Source of the DNA: Rhynchosporium graminicola
Lineage: Eukaryota > Ascomycota > Leotiomycetes > Helotiales > Ploettnerulaceae
Direction of reading: 5' to 3'
Assembly: GCA_900074885.1 (NCBI GenBank)
Contig: FJUW01000055.1
Location: 211,082-275,081 of the forward strand
DNA: 64,000 nucleotides
Below are positions 1 through 11,468 of this stretch, in pieces (the stretch's first letter is position 1; each line of letters starts with the position of its first letter). The position numbers were made by a program, and so were the translations under genes. Below the pieces are notes generated by a model that saw only the letters and a program-made list of their open reading frames with translations, did not search any database and was not told where the DNA came from.

Positions 1-188
1 GAAAAGGGTCTGATCTATCTAATGCCGGAAATTGAAGTTGTATGAAGCTCGAGGGCGCAAGATCTGCTGTTGTAAAGAATGGCAGATTGATCCAAGAGTG
101 GCGAAAGTGGAGACAAGATTATGTTGTATTCCCTCGTGGTTTGGGATGTATCAGATTGGAAGAGTATTTGGGCAGAGAGAGGTATTGA
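1..188 (+). CDS. 3' end of an unrecognised gene (partial)
   Basis: A frame open from about 36 to the TGA at 186-188 gives a 50-residue tail with ordinary protein composition, including SAVVKNGRLIQEWRKW and RQDYVVFPRGLGCIRLEEYL. It is rich in Arg, Trp and hydrophobic residues in a way that random frames are not. An in-frame stop lies at 33-35, so this is most likely the last exon of a gene entering from the left, with a 3' splice site near AG at 35-36. An overlapping frame (32-247) is longer but has a less protein-like composition. I do not recognise the family. It could also be a chance ORF. Confidence 0.35.
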
Positions 189-866
189 ATCGGTTCGAGT
201 TGATCAGAGATAGGATTGGGCAAGGAGATTCGTTGCACGGGTCGTAAAAGTCGTTATGGCGTCTGCAAACTGATTCTCCTCCCTAGCATTATCAGAAAAG
301 AATACAATAGGAACAAAGAAAGCGCCTCGAAGGATTTCCACGAATAGGGAGCACTTTGAGATAAGGAGGGAGTGAAGGGCGACGCGAAATTGAAGGGATA
401 CCGAACGGATCATCGTTTCGAACCTAGTGCCGCCGGAGCGGATTAACTTATCGACTGTAATCGGAGATCCGATAAGCTGGCGATTGGCGGGGTTGAGCTG
501 TCTATCCGCCTCGTCTCTATTTACAAAGAGGAAGCTGATCGCCGCTGCTGAAATACTAAACTAGAAGTTCATCGAATTGCATAATTGTTCCGAATGCCAT
601 TACAGTATCATCCCAGACTTCGCAGAAACTGATCCTTTCGAAGGAGTAAGTACAATACTGCTATTAGTTCTTCTGATAATCAAACAGAAGGCGCTGCACA
701 GCCGCCACCTTCCAGTCTACCGCAGTGAATCGTTCTGGGGCTAGGACAAGGTATCGAAATTTGAAGCACCCTTCTGTCTGTTTGAGAAGGCTATGAAAGA
801 ATTGAAGCTCGAAAGCAAAACCAACAACGAAACTCGAGCTTCACCAAAGAGAAACAGATTTTAATC
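189..866. other. intergenic; DOA1 promoter region
   Basis: No reading frame here looks coding on either strand. The stretch before the ATG at 867 should contain the 3' UTR of the left-hand gene and the promoter and 5' UTR of the DOA1 homologue. I see no clear TATA box or repeat. Confidence 0.5.
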
Positions 867-3362
867 ATGGCGGAATATAAGATATCAGCCACGCTCGCAG
901 AGCACGAAGATGATGTACGTTGCCGTCTGGTCATTTCCCTCTGATCTCGAGCGACCTCTCAATCTGTCCCTTCTTACTGACTGACTGCAGGTCCGCGGTG
1001 TAGCTTTCCCCTCCCCAAAAGCAGTTCTCTCCGCCTCAAGAGATGGCACAGTCCGATTGTGGAAACACCTCTCCGCCAACCCTCCTCTCTTCGACGGAAC
1101 CATATCGTCCCATGCCGGCTCTTGGATGAATACAGTCGCATTTCTTCCGCCAAGCCCAGACTTCCCGGAGGGTCTCATAATTGCCAGTGGAAAAGATGTG
1201 GTCATTGATGTTCGCCAACCTACAAAGGCTGCAGAGGAAGATGCAGAGGCACTTCTACTTGGACACAGTAGGGACGTCTGCGCTCTGGACGTTGATCCGG
1301 CCGGTAAATACATTGTCAGTGGATCTTGGGACCATGATGCCAGGGTCTTTCCAGTTGGCAAATGGGAATGCTCAGCAGTTCTAAGCGGGCACGAAGGAAC
1401 AGTCTGGGCAGTTCTGGCATACGATGTCGACACGATAGTGACCGGATGCGCTGATCAGAAGATTCGCATATTCACCAAGGCAGGGAAGCTGCTGAAAGTG
1501 TTTCAAGGTGGCAATTCACCAGTCCGAGCTTTATGTCGCCTACCTCAAGGCCACCCTTCTGGTGGAGACTTCGCATCAGCGGACAATGATGGTGCTATTC
1601 GACTATGGACGGTCTCGGGCAAGAATGTGGGCGAATTACTTGGTCATGAAAGCTTCATCTATTCCCTGGCTGCGCTGCCGAGTGGGGAGTTGGTGAGCTC
1701 TGGAGAGGATCGCACAATGAGGATATGGAAGGGGAACCAATGCATCCAGACTATCACACATCCTGCGATATCTGTATGGGCAGTTGCTGTTTGTGCAGAG
1801 AATGGTGATATTGTGTCAGGAGCCAGTGATCGGATAGTAAGAGTCTTCACGAGAGATCCGGCACGATATGCAAATGCCGAGAACACAGCTTTGTTCGAGG
1901 ATGCTGTTAAGGCTTCCTCGATACCTCAGCAGACTTTGGATGTGAATAAGGAGAATATGCCTGGACCAGAATTCTTGACGCAGAAGTCGGGAACGAAAGA
2001 TGGACAGATTGTGACCATTAGGGAGCTTGATGGATCAGTGACCGCACACTCTTGGTCTTCGGGTAAGTTATTGACTCATCTGAGAGATTCATCCACTAAC
2101 GAAATCAGGTCAAGGAGAGTGGACATTGGTTGGGACAGTGGTTGATGCCGTAGGTAGCAGTAACAAGAAGGTATGCAAAGCACCAGAAATGTGGATCCAG
2201 TGGCTGACATGAACAGACCGAGTACAAAGGACAAGAGTATGACTTCGTATTTGATGTAGACATGGAAGATGGAAAACCACCTCTCAAACTCCCATACAAC
2301 GTATCGCAAAACCCATACGACGCCGCCACTAAGTTCATCCAAGACAACGAAGCTCCCATCACATACCTTGAGCAAGTAGCCAACTTCATCATCCAAAATA
2401 CACAAGGCGCTACCATCGGTCAGAGTCAGCCACAACAAACAGGAGCCGGATCTGATCCATGGGGGAGTGAGAATCGCTATCGTCCAGGATCTGATCAACC
2501 TAGCGCACCTACTCCAAACGCACCACCAAAGAAGAGCTTGCCTCAAAAAGAGTACCTTTCCATACTCAACGGTCGTATCCCCCCGATCCAGAAGAAGCTC
2601 GCTGAGCTCAGCCAAGCCCTAGTAGCCAGTGGCAAGAAAGAGCTCGGTATATTCCCCAATGAAATATCTACACTCGATGCACTGTGTAAACACCTCGAAG
2701 CTCCAGGCGCCAACACAACATCGGTGTCTTTCGAAGACAGCTTGGAACTAATCGTCAAACTCGTGACGAAATGGCCTTATACAGACCGCCTGCCAGGCCT
2801 TGATCTGCTCCGTCTCATGATCGTAGCTCCAGAAACCGCAGAATTTGACCATCCAGGAGGCAATGTTGTGACTCTCCTTCTTGTTGGGGCCTTTGAGGCG
2901 AAACCACCTGCCGAGAACCATGTCATGATGGCCACTCGAGCCTTCGCAAACCTGTTTGCCTCCCCAGAAGGCCGAGCTTTGGCTGGCGTGGAATTTGACA
3001 GGATCCAGGCTGTCCTGTCTATAGCTGTCGTTTCCAGCAAGAATCGTAATCTCTTGGTTGCTGTTGCCACTGTATACATCAACTACGCTGTGCTCTTCTT
3101 GGAGGATAAGGATGCAGCGAATTTCGAGCATGCGCTTGGTATTGTGGATATGCTGGCCCAGATCTTGACGAGTCACAATGATGCCGAGATCGTTTTCAGA
3201 TCTCTTGTTGCGGTGGGAACGGTGATCTGTCTTGGGGAGGAGATTAAGAGTGCGGCGAAGGATGTTTATGGGATTGAGAAATGTATCGCAACCGCTGTGT
3301 CGAAGGCAATTGATCCGAGGATTAAGACTGCGGCGAAGGAGGTTGAGGAGTTGTTAAAGTGA
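867..3362 (+). CDS. DOA1: DOA1/UFD3/PLAA ubiquitin-binding WD40 protein
   Basis: Cofactor of the Cdc48/p97 segregase that binds ubiquitin; in yeast it acts in ubiquitin homeostasis, endosomal sorting and organelle-associated degradation. The exons are 867-914, 991-2062, 2109-2170 and 2217-3362; all junctions are GT-AG and in phase, giving 775 residues, a normal length for the family. Residues 1-300 form a WD40 propeller (for example SASRDGTVRLW, SGSWDHDARVF, SSGEDRTMRIW). About 374-460 is the PFU ubiquitin-binding domain (GEWTLVGTVVDA, YDFVFDVDMEDGKPPLKLPYN split across the intron). About 500-772 is the PUL domain, an ARM-like repeat that binds the Cdc48 tail, starting LPQKEYLSILNGRIPPIQKK. 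The start is the only ATG that opens the first WD repeat (MAEYKISATLAEHEDDVRGVAF). The gene looks intact. Confidence 0.95.
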
Positions 3363-5266
3363 GTGAATGCGAGAGGGAGGGTATTAGAAGGAGATGTGGA
3401 TGATGGATGAGTGAGGATTAGAAATGAGGCCTGACAGGAGCATTAAAGTTGAAGCAAGCAAGCGACACGGGATGATTGATGATGCATCTTTATGGGAAAG
3501 GAAGCATTGCTAGCATGGCCGGCAGGCAGACTTTGACATAGAAAACAATCAACGAAGACAAGTATACCCATGATATCTAGAACCATTCGTGCTGGTGTTC
3601 TTGAGTATGATGGCTTCTCTAGGTATAAAAGAAGCCGAAAGTTGCAGCAAGCTCCCTGGCAACACGTCTCCATAAAATTGCAGAACATGAAAGCCAGAGT
3701 GTTATGCACCGCCCGAGCCACCTACCCATACCTCGTAGGTATGTGGCTGAGAGAGACATTACAATGGGTGGGTACCTAGTTAATTCATCAGAATAAAGGA
3801 ACCAGATCCCAAGACTCAGCTTTCTTTCATTCAGAACTTCTTATCGATTGCAATGAAACGTTTTCTGGGACACGGAGATTATACAAGGGGGTCCTGTCCT
3901 ACCTATCCTAAGGCTGTCAGGCTGGGCTGAGAAGGAAAGCCAAATAATGGAAGCGAATGCAGAAGCAGCAATATTGGACAGCGAGACTTAAGTAAGGAGT
4001 GTGCCTGTGAGATCAAATCAATACAGCAGAATACGAGTAGATCAAAAGTGGTACTTGGGATACATAATGAATCATAACTGAACCCTTGCCCTCTCTCCAT
4101 CACAGAGAATTTCCAGCCAGGACTAGTTAGTATCTAATCATTCGACGGATGTCAGTCTATAAGTGATTGTGGGAGGAGAACCCGTGGGGGAGGGGGTGGT
4201 GGAAAACACTCAGCCCCCTTTTTTTCTCGGCCCGTGGAGGCGAGAACGCGGAATAATTAAACGAGACCCTTATTTCAACATACTCTTACGAGAAACAATT
4301 GCCTGATCGAAATTGTGCTAGAGAGTGTAGATTCACTCGAAAGAAGTAACGCAATCATTTGATCGAGATTTCAGACCAATCCCTCGTATTGTCGAGGTTG
4401 TACAAGACGTTTTCGAAGGGGGGGATTGTGGGTATGCGGATAATCATCACCACACCACTGGATGAGATGAGATGAACGGTTCCTTCGTATGTTACCTATC
4501 CTATGTCGGTATCCGATACGGCACGGTTCGTTGTGATATCCAATGTCCGTGGAGGGACACACTGCATGAGTATGTACGGCGTAGTCCGATTGAAATAGAA
4601 GGAAGGTAAGAGTAGTATCAAGTGTGCAAAGGCAAGGCAGTGAGAGGTACGAGAATTGAATCAAATGAACACGAGGATGAAGAAGATTAATGAGGCGGAA
4701 ACGCCACACGATGTCGATGTGTGTACGTATCTACTGTATGTTCCCGAGAGGAAACACGGACTAACCAGTTTTATGCTTAAAGCTTATATTGAACACTGGG
4801 TAATCATCGTCCATGGTACTTAAAACCTCTTGCTCTGGCCCAACTTCTCTATGGTATTAAATTATATTAAAATACATTAGATACATTACATTGTGACTGG
4901 AGTCATCATCTCAGTCAGCCCTTCGCTCCGCCCCATGCGCTATCGCATGTATAATGTATGTAAAGGTAATTAAAATTACTTACATCTTGCCTGATCGGCG
5001 CTGACCCGCGGTCGCACCGAACAACACAAACACCTCCCTCATCTCAATTTTCTACCTGTTGTGCCTCATTCCTTCGCTTGGCTACATAGAAGCTTCATCT
5101 CCCGCCCGTCGGCCCAGGTCACCTCATATTTTGGATTTATTTTCTCCCTTCGCTCTTTCGTCCTTACTTTCCATTCGCATCAATCATTAGCCGCCCGTGA
5201 TCGCGTCAATCGTTTCACGCCATGCATCGACAATCTCTATTCTCATTCCTATTGTCACTCTGACCC

Positions 5267-5298
<32 letters not shown>

Positions 5299-5452
5299 AC
5301 CTTCGTTCCCAGGCTCAGGCGTTTAGTTTGAAACTTCCGACTCTATCGTACATCACGCGAGTCCCCAATTCGATTCGAATTTGAAGCTCGACCGCAACTA
5401 TTCGCGACTTATTTGACCTTCGGAGTTCTAGCGAATCAATCCTACTTCATTC
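3363..5452. other. long intergenic region; 5' leader of GT8 gene
   Basis: About 2.1 kb with no convincing gene on either strand. The short ORFs here have no recognisable motif and unlikely composition. It should hold the DOA1 3' UTR and the promoter and long pyrimidine-rich leader of the glycosyltransferase gene (about 5000-5450). A CTGT microsatellite is listed separately. A pale AT-rich patch lies near 4850-4900. Confidence 0.5.
5266..5298. repeat. (CTGT)n microsatellite
   Basis: Eight consecutive CTGT units with no interruption, about 155 bp upstream of the GT8 start codon and inside the probable 5' leader. Tetranucleotide runs like this are length-variable in fungi, so it may differ between strains. 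Confidence 0.95.
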
Positions 5453-6748
5453 ATGTCATCTTCCACCCTCAAACGCTCGCCGCTCAATCACATTATCAAG
5501 ATGAGTCCGCCACCTCGACGAATGATGGTTCTCGGTCTCCTCACGACCCTCATGCTCGCTCTGCTACTAACCGCCCATCTGACCAGAGCCACAGAAAGCG
5601 CCCTCGCCGTCAAAGTAGGCGGTAAGGTCTCCGAGCTCCTGCACGCCGGACTCCCTGACTCAGCAACACAAGGTGATGAAGTCGAGAAAAGCAAAGAATC
5701 AGTTGTATCGGGAGGAATCGGGAAACATTTTCACGTGCGTCCCTCTGCTTCAACGCCCAAAACAGCTGCGGTTGCAGGTTGCGAATATCCGGTTGTTATT
5801 CATGTTACGCCTGATGGACACTGTACGGGTGTGCTGGCGCTGTATGGATCCATTGTGAGGAATGTGTTGATGCAGCCCGAACCTTTGAAGGGAAAGACTT
5901 GCGTACACGTGACATATATGGATCCAGCTCTGACTTCGATCGAGGAGATGTACAAATGGACCGCGCGACCGAACCCGTTCTCCACGCCGGAAGATTGCGC
6001 CAAGTTGGACAAGATGCCTGCTTTGAACGACGTAGTGCCAATTCGTTTCCAAGCTTTACGAGGGATTGAGAAACCGGATTTCATGCAAGCCCTACTCGCA
6101 GAATGGCTCGTGGCACTCAACAAGGTGCACTCCTGGGCATTCGACGCCTATCCACGTATCCTACTCATGGACGCCGACTCCATTCAAATCACCAACCTGC
6201 ACCTCATCTTCGACGAATCCAATCCCCGCGACACTGTCACGGGAGCACCCGATCAATTCAACGATTGCGGCGACCGCTCCCGTATCAACGGCGGCATGAT
6301 TCTCCTGCGCCCCTCGCGATACTTTCACGTCAACGCCCTCGAGATGATTTACGATCAGGACTCTTCTTGCACGAGTCAGAGATGGGAACAATCCGAACAA
6401 GAACTCCTCAACTGTCTCTGCGGCACCCAAGGTCCACCAAACGGTCTCCGTCCCGAATTCTCATGCGCCATAATGCCGTTCTACAATTCCGTCTGGCCGA
6501 GGAATTACGCGTGCAGTGCGGTGAATGTGGAGCCCATGCGGAGTATTCATTTCACGGCTGCGACGAAACCGTGGAAAGTCGATCCGCCGAAGCTGAGTGA
6601 GAGATTCGATTATGGCTTCTGGGGATGTGTGTTGAATGGTACAAGAGGGGGGAGCGGAGAGGCATTGAAGGCCTGTGAGATGGCGGGGATGGAGGAGTCG
6701 AGGAAGCTTGATACTCTGATTACGCCAGAGCCTATGGGTGGGGAGTGA
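5453..6748 (+). CDS. GT8-like type II membrane glycosyltransferase
   Basis: Predicted nucleotide-sugar glycosyltransferase of the glycogenin-like GT8 group, probably Golgi or secretory-pathway located. A single exon gives 431 residues. Residues 22-46 form one hydrophobic segment preceded by Arg residues (PPRRMMVLGLLTTLMLALLL), the layout of a type II signal anchor. The catalytic region follows from about 105. The metal/nucleotide-sugar DxD is D240-A-D242 in ILLMDADSIQITNL, followed by the acceptor-side block QFNDCGDRSRINGGMILLRP that is typical of the family. Many Cys in the C-terminal half suggest lumenal disulfides. An in-frame ATG at residue 17 (5501) would leave the anchor near the N-terminus and is an equally good start. 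The sugar and acceptor cannot be read from the sequence. Confidence 0.85.
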   Translation: MSSSTLKRSPLNHIIKMSPPPRRMMVLGLLTTLMLALLLTAHLTRATESALAVKVGGKVSELLHAGLPDSATQGDEVEKSKESVVSGGIGKHFHVRPSASTPKTAAVAGCEYPVVIHVTPDGHCTGVLALYGSIVRNVLMQPEPLKGKTCVHVTYMDPALTSIEEMYKWTARPNPFSTPEDCAKLDKMPALNDVVPIRFQALRGIEKPDFMQALLAEWLVALNKVHSWAFDAYPRILLMDADSIQITNLHLIFDESNPRDTVTGAPDQFNDCGDRSRINGGMILLRPSRYFHVNALEMIYDQDSSCTSQRWEQSEQELLNCLCGTQGPPNGLRPEFSCAIMPFYNSVWPRNYACSAVNVEPMRSIHFTAATKPWKVDPPKLSERFDYGFWGCVLNGTRGGSGEALKACEMAGMEESRKLDTLITPEPMGGE

Positions 6749-8134
6749 GTATGAGAATGGGGAGGGTCATTGATGGCATTGAGAATGAGTGATGACGGAT
6801 GGGTTTTTGTACGAGTTGGAGTATCGTTTGGATGGTTTGGGAGGACATCTCGGCGTTTCGTGAGAGATGAGCGATGAGCAATGAGCGATGATAGCGAGGG
6901 AGTAAGGTTTCACGAACGTGCGGGAAATGCACTATATACATGAACAGCCTTCAAAGGAGAGCCATACAGTCCGCCAAATATCGAGTCTCTGCCGGAACCA
7001 GCCAGCAAGAACGGGTATTTCATCAGAAGCCCAACTGGGGATCAAATGAAGACAACCGATGTGAGTGCAAAGTGTCAACTCAGGTCTAGTTTGGACGGAC
7101 AGAGAGGTGGGTAACGAGGATACCGGAATCAAACAGGGTAGTGTGGATGGATGGGAATACCTAGATAATACCTAATACTCATTAATGATATGCGAGAGCA
7201 TCATAATTCACCCACCACCTATATTATTTCTTGGTGTCTCTTTATTTCAATTTCGTGAAGTTATAGGAATAATCAGAGAGCCTGCTGAGATCAAAGAATC
7301 GCGTCCAGCTACTAGCGAGAAAGCCGACGTTTGAGGGAAGCGAGAGAGTCAAATTCCATAGATCTAAGAACGCCAAGATCCCCCGCCGTTATTAACAAAA
7401 ACGCCTCCGCTCTCGATCTGGAAGGAGAAAGTGTTCTCTGTCAACAGCTAGGCCGGCGGGTTGGATGTTGACGAGACGTAAGATGTCCCCGATCCTTGGT
7501 CTTGCTATTTATCTTCAGCCTCAACTAGTGCAGGCTTATGCCGAAGGAAGGAAATTCATGTCAGCACACTGTCAATCTTGAGATTCTTGAGAGCGACATA
7601 AGCCTACTCTAAGGAGGTCGTAGAAACCGATACTGGCATCGATTGAGAAGAAGCTCGCGGCCTGAGCAAATAGCACAAGCTTAAAATCATGCTTATTCGT
7701 CAAGCTAGATACAGCTTTGATGGACAATCAATCTGTCTTGTGAGACAGCCTTAGTCAAATTTACCCGTGGCGTCTGAAGAAGCAGCGATCACAAGAGTAC
7801 CTCGAGCTACACAATAAAGTGGCTCCTTGTCGCAGCTTGACGACTGGATCTACCTCCAGCCATCGACTACCACACCCTTGGAGCTATCTACTACATGCAG
7901 GAACTACGCCTGGAGCCCGGGTACGGACCCATAGGAAATGGTGGTTTAGTAGGCAAGATCTCTCTTCCCTCTACTGGCGTCGAGACGGAGTATCAATAAA
8001 TCGGGAAGCCCGCGTAGGTACAGCAGCCAGTTCTCAGAGGTGAAGAAGAGAGAAGGGATGCGGAGTTGTATATATGCTGTCATGCCTCAAGCCTAAAAAA
8101 TCTTCGAGTGAAGCTTCCAAGGACCCATTCAAGC
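6749..8134. other. intergenic, no gene seen
   Basis: About 1.4 kb. The short frames on both strands lack recognisable motifs. The left part should be the GT8 3' UTR. The right part is the former promoter of the dead amidase gene. Confidence 0.5.
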
Positions 8135-9882
8135 GTGGCGTTCAAGTTTCCTTGCGCTGTACTCACAGCTCTTCTCTTCTCCACGTGGGCTCTTGCTCTC
8201 ATAGCTCCTGCTGGACATACCGTTGTAGTCGATAGCATCACGTTCTATGCAGCTCCAGAAGCGGTTCCCATCATGTCCGCCATATCGGATCAGCTGAAGA
8301 CTGCTTCGACGAGTTGGGTGCGGTTGATTCCTATGACTTTCATTGATGACAAGACGAGGTCGTTTACGACTGCTGTGTTCAGATCCCTTGCTGGGAATTA
8401 TACTGCTACGGGTGATGTTTTCAACACTGGCTTTTTCCAACATTGGCTTTCTGCAAGGTATGACCTTTTTCCGTTGAATCCGAAGAAATCGTTGACCTTT
8501 TGTAGCCGTGAACCTCAAGAATAGCGGCACTGCTCCAGCGACTTATTATATATCCAGTCGGACCCGCGTTGATAGAGTACGGAACCAAACTTTTCATGTC
8601 ATCGCGCGCATACCAGACATCGGTTGAGACTAAAGGGTACAGCATCACCTGACGGAGGACCGAACTACCTACTGGACCGTACTTCATGTCCACATCAACT
8701 GGTGAATTGTATCAAGCGTATCGTCTGAATAGTGATGTGCAGGGTGCCTTGACCGAGGGAGTAAAGCCGAATACTGCTGGGACATTTTCTGGTCTCTCGG
8801 CATCGGTAAGCAGAGTCCAGAGTGTGACCGTGGGAGGTCCTTCGAAGTTGTACTTCACCAAGACTGCGGCTAAATCGTTTGCTGGTGTGAGCGTCGGTAT
8901 CAAAGATATTTACGACATTGCTGGCGTCAAGAAGAGCTGCGGGAATCGAGCTTCCAACGACCTCTTCTCAGTCGAGCCAAGACCGCAACAGAGGTGCAGA
9001 ACCTCATTGATGCAGGAGCCGTCAACGCAGGCAAGATGAAGACGTCTCAGTTCGCTGATGGTGAGTCTGTAATTGCGGATTGGGTCGATTATCACTGTCC
9101 TTTCAATCCACGTGGTGATGGCTACTAAGAACTATCATCCTCTTCCTCAGGTCCAGGAGCAGGAGTCGCCGCTTACGAGTGGCGTAACTCACACTCGGTT
9201 CTGATACCGGTGGCTCAATCCGTGGCCCTTCAGCTGTGAATGGATCGATGTGGAAATAGACCATCCACAGGTCTCGTCTCGCTCGACAATCTCATGCCTC
9301 TATCTCCAGACATGGACATAGCTGGATTTCTAGTGCGCGATCCTCAACCCTGTTCCATTGACTCGTGGGCATACGGCCAGAACTGTAAGCGGAGAGAGTT
9401 GTAGTGAGAGGATTTTGTTTCATTCGGGAGCGAGCGGGAGTCCGAATTCTAGAAATACTCACCGAACGTAAGACTGAAACGCGTACTGGCTGGCATTTGA
9501 AGTTTGCTGACCTGAAGTAGTGCACCTGAAGCTCCGACCGGATTCATCATTGGGAGAGTTTCGAATATCGCAGGTGTCCCGGACGTTGTGTTTCTTCGTG
9601 AGTTTATTTCTCAACGGTCTTGACTGTGCCGGAGCTTGACATGTTGAAGTTGGTCAAGCGTCGTATCAGTCTACTCTTATGCTAAAGACCGAATTCTTGC
9701 CTTTGACGGTCGATATCATGGCCGCAAAGGGGTGCGATGGTAGGCTGCTCGAGCTGGCGGCTGCTTTGAAAAAAGCTGGTATTTTGAAGACTCCGAAGAC
9801 GGGAAGTTTGGCCCTGTTGAAGAAAGGTCCCGGAATTATAGAATTCGGGCCGGATAATCGAAAGAAGAGGGCGAACGTATGA
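8135..9882 (+). pseudogene. amidase (amidase-signature family) pseudogene
   Basis: Remnant of a secreted amidase-signature protein with an extra N-terminal domain like that annotated in Arp1-like fungal amidases. Homology runs through three frames. The N-terminus starts at 8135 with GTG where ATG is expected (then AFKFPCAVLTALLFSTWALA, a signal peptide). Further on is [15 protein letters not shown] (8881-8925) with the family's catalytic Lys. The Ser-rich loop is near 9140. The nucleophile block [15 protein letters not shown] (9197-9241) is shifted by a frame. The C-terminal blocks GRVSNIAGVPDVVF (near 9550) and VDIMAAKGCDG (9709-9741) are present. An intron is still visible near 8457-8505. 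An in-frame TAA lies at about 9126 in the Ser loop. Only about 180 bp separate the LVRDP block from GRVSNIAG, where relatives have some 200 or more residues, so a large internal deletion is also present. It is not functional. Confidence 0.85.
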
Positions 9883-10535
9883 AGTGAATCAGAACCAGCG
9901 TATATACAACACAAGGTGAACAGATTCGTCTTAGCGAAGCGATTTGAAGCTTTCACAACGATCGCAGTATCACAGATTGTTTCTTTAGCACAGTCATCAA
10001 AAATCTAGAACTACTTGAAGGCATCAGTCCAGTGATTTCCTGTTGTTATTTTGTGACTTTCACTTTTGGAGTCGAGAGCTGATTTGACATACCCGGCTAG
10101 GTCTTACTCGTCTGAGATGAATTAGCCTAGCTTCCTAATACCCGGTTCCCCAAAAGATCTCCTGAAATTTACCCTTGGGCAGCTTTGTTTTCCGGCGTTT
10201 ATAGCTTATTGACCTTTGATAACCATTTCAAACCATCAATTTTCATGTTCCTTTCCTGCTCGATGAAGCCGATCCAAGTTCTTCAGCCAATAAGTCGAGA
10301 ACAGAACCGTGCCAGTGAATCCTTGGTGTGTTTCTTCACAAAAGGATATGACTTCAAATTGTCTAATCTCCTTGCAAACATCTGAGATGGAATGAAATGT
10401 AAAGCAGCTCATATACTGCCGGCAAGATAATCCATGCATATACAGGTTCCCTCCGCCCTTCATAACCACCCACGAGATCTCTCGTCCCCTTTTGAGGATT
10501 CATCACCTATCATCTAACACCCACTGCCACTATCC
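9883..10535. other. intergenic, no gene seen
   Basis: About 650 bp between the dead amidase and a minus-strand ORF. From about 10500 the plus strand becomes extremely C/A-rich (CCCC and CCT runs), which belongs to the low-complexity ORF to its right. Nothing else is recognised. Confidence 0.5.
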
Positions 10536-11039
10536 TCACATAACACCACAACCTCCTCTCCGTCCCCTTGCCCCATCAAACCCCTTTCCCCCACCCTCTC
10601 CCCCTTCCCGCAAACGAAACCCCAACCTCCCATCCACGCCCATCACAAACCCCCTATACCTCGCCAAATACAGTTCCGCCGCCCTCCTCTTCCCCACGTC
10701 CTTGATCCCCAGGATGTAGAACTGCATCAACTGTCTCCTTTCACTGCTCATCCCTTCTTCGAGCTCTTTTCGGAGAGCGAGGATGTCTTTGTTGATGAAT
10801 GGTGTATGTGTGTGCGGGGTGCCGAGGGTGGTGAGGGCTTGAGTTAGAGCGGTGATTGTTGAGGGTGGGAGGATGGTGGGTGGGTTTGAGGATGAGGGTG
10901 AGGATGAGGACGAGGAGGGAGAGGGAGGGGGAGTGAAGTAGAGGGGTGGGAGGGGGGAGAGGTGCGTTTGTGTGTGGAATCTGTGGGCGCAGGTTGGTGG
11001 TTGGTCGCAGGAGGTGCTTTCCTTGGTCGAGAATGGCAT
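10536..11039 (-). CDS. hypothetical Pro/Ser-rich small protein
   Basis: A 167-residue single-exon frame. Residues 1-60 are Pro/Ser/Thr-rich low complexity (PSPSSSSSSPSSSNPP), with a Cys/His cluster CDQPPTCAHRFHTQTH near residue 11. The middle (about 85-130) is a charged amphipathic stretch, LRKELEEGMSSERRQLMQ followed by FYILGIKDVGKRRAAELYLA, that reads like a real helical protein. The tail is Gly/Arg-rich. The family is not recognised. Low-complexity C-rich DNA can keep frames open by chance, so expression evidence is needed to accept it. Confidence 0.45.
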   Translation of the reverse strand: MPFSTKESTSCDQPPTCAHRFHTQTHLSPLPPLYFTPPPSPSSSSSSPSSSNPPTILPPSTITALTQALTTLGTPHTHTPFINKDILALRKELEEGMSSERRQLMQFYILGIKDVGKRRAAELYLARYRGFVMGVDGRLGFRLREGGEGGGKGFDGARGRRGGCGVM

Positions 11040-11468
11040 TTTTATTGATGTTGAGATGTTGTGTTGCTTCTTTGGGTATTGATCTTGAGATTGTCGTCTT
11101 TGTTTTTGTGCTTGTTGCTTCGCGATTCGGTTGCTGGTTGATCGCGAAGTTGTTAAGGATTAAGTAGTCGTGGTACTATTTTCAGGAAAAGGATGGCAAC
11201 AAGAGCAGCTGGTGATGACTCACGTTATTCAAATGGATCTCATAGGGGGCTTAGTGGATCGGGGTGAATAAATTGCGTCTCGAGGCAATATTGGGAAGTT
11301 CCTCACAGACCGAAACTGAAAAATTGACCGAATTTCACTCCATGACTCAAATATGTATCTCAGGGATGCAGATGGATACCTTAAATATAGTCAAATTTCT
11401 GCACACTGGGAAGATTCATCACACGTCAAAATTTGCATGGATTCTCCACTGATATCCTCACCAGCCAC
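11040..11468. other. intergenic between two minus-strand genes
   Basis: About 430 bp. It should hold the 3' UTR of the PAF-acetylhydrolase-like gene (right) and the promoter of the small Pro/Ser-rich ORF (left). No distinct signal is seen. Confidence 0.5.

Noticed and set aside
885..1433. 182-codon minus-strand ORF
   Set aside because: Lies opposite the DOA1 WD40 exon; a shadow frame with no motif.
6103..6600. 165-codon plus-strand ORF
   Set aside because: Overlaps the GT8 gene in another frame; composition (Arg/His/Ser/Pro) is that of a shadow frame.
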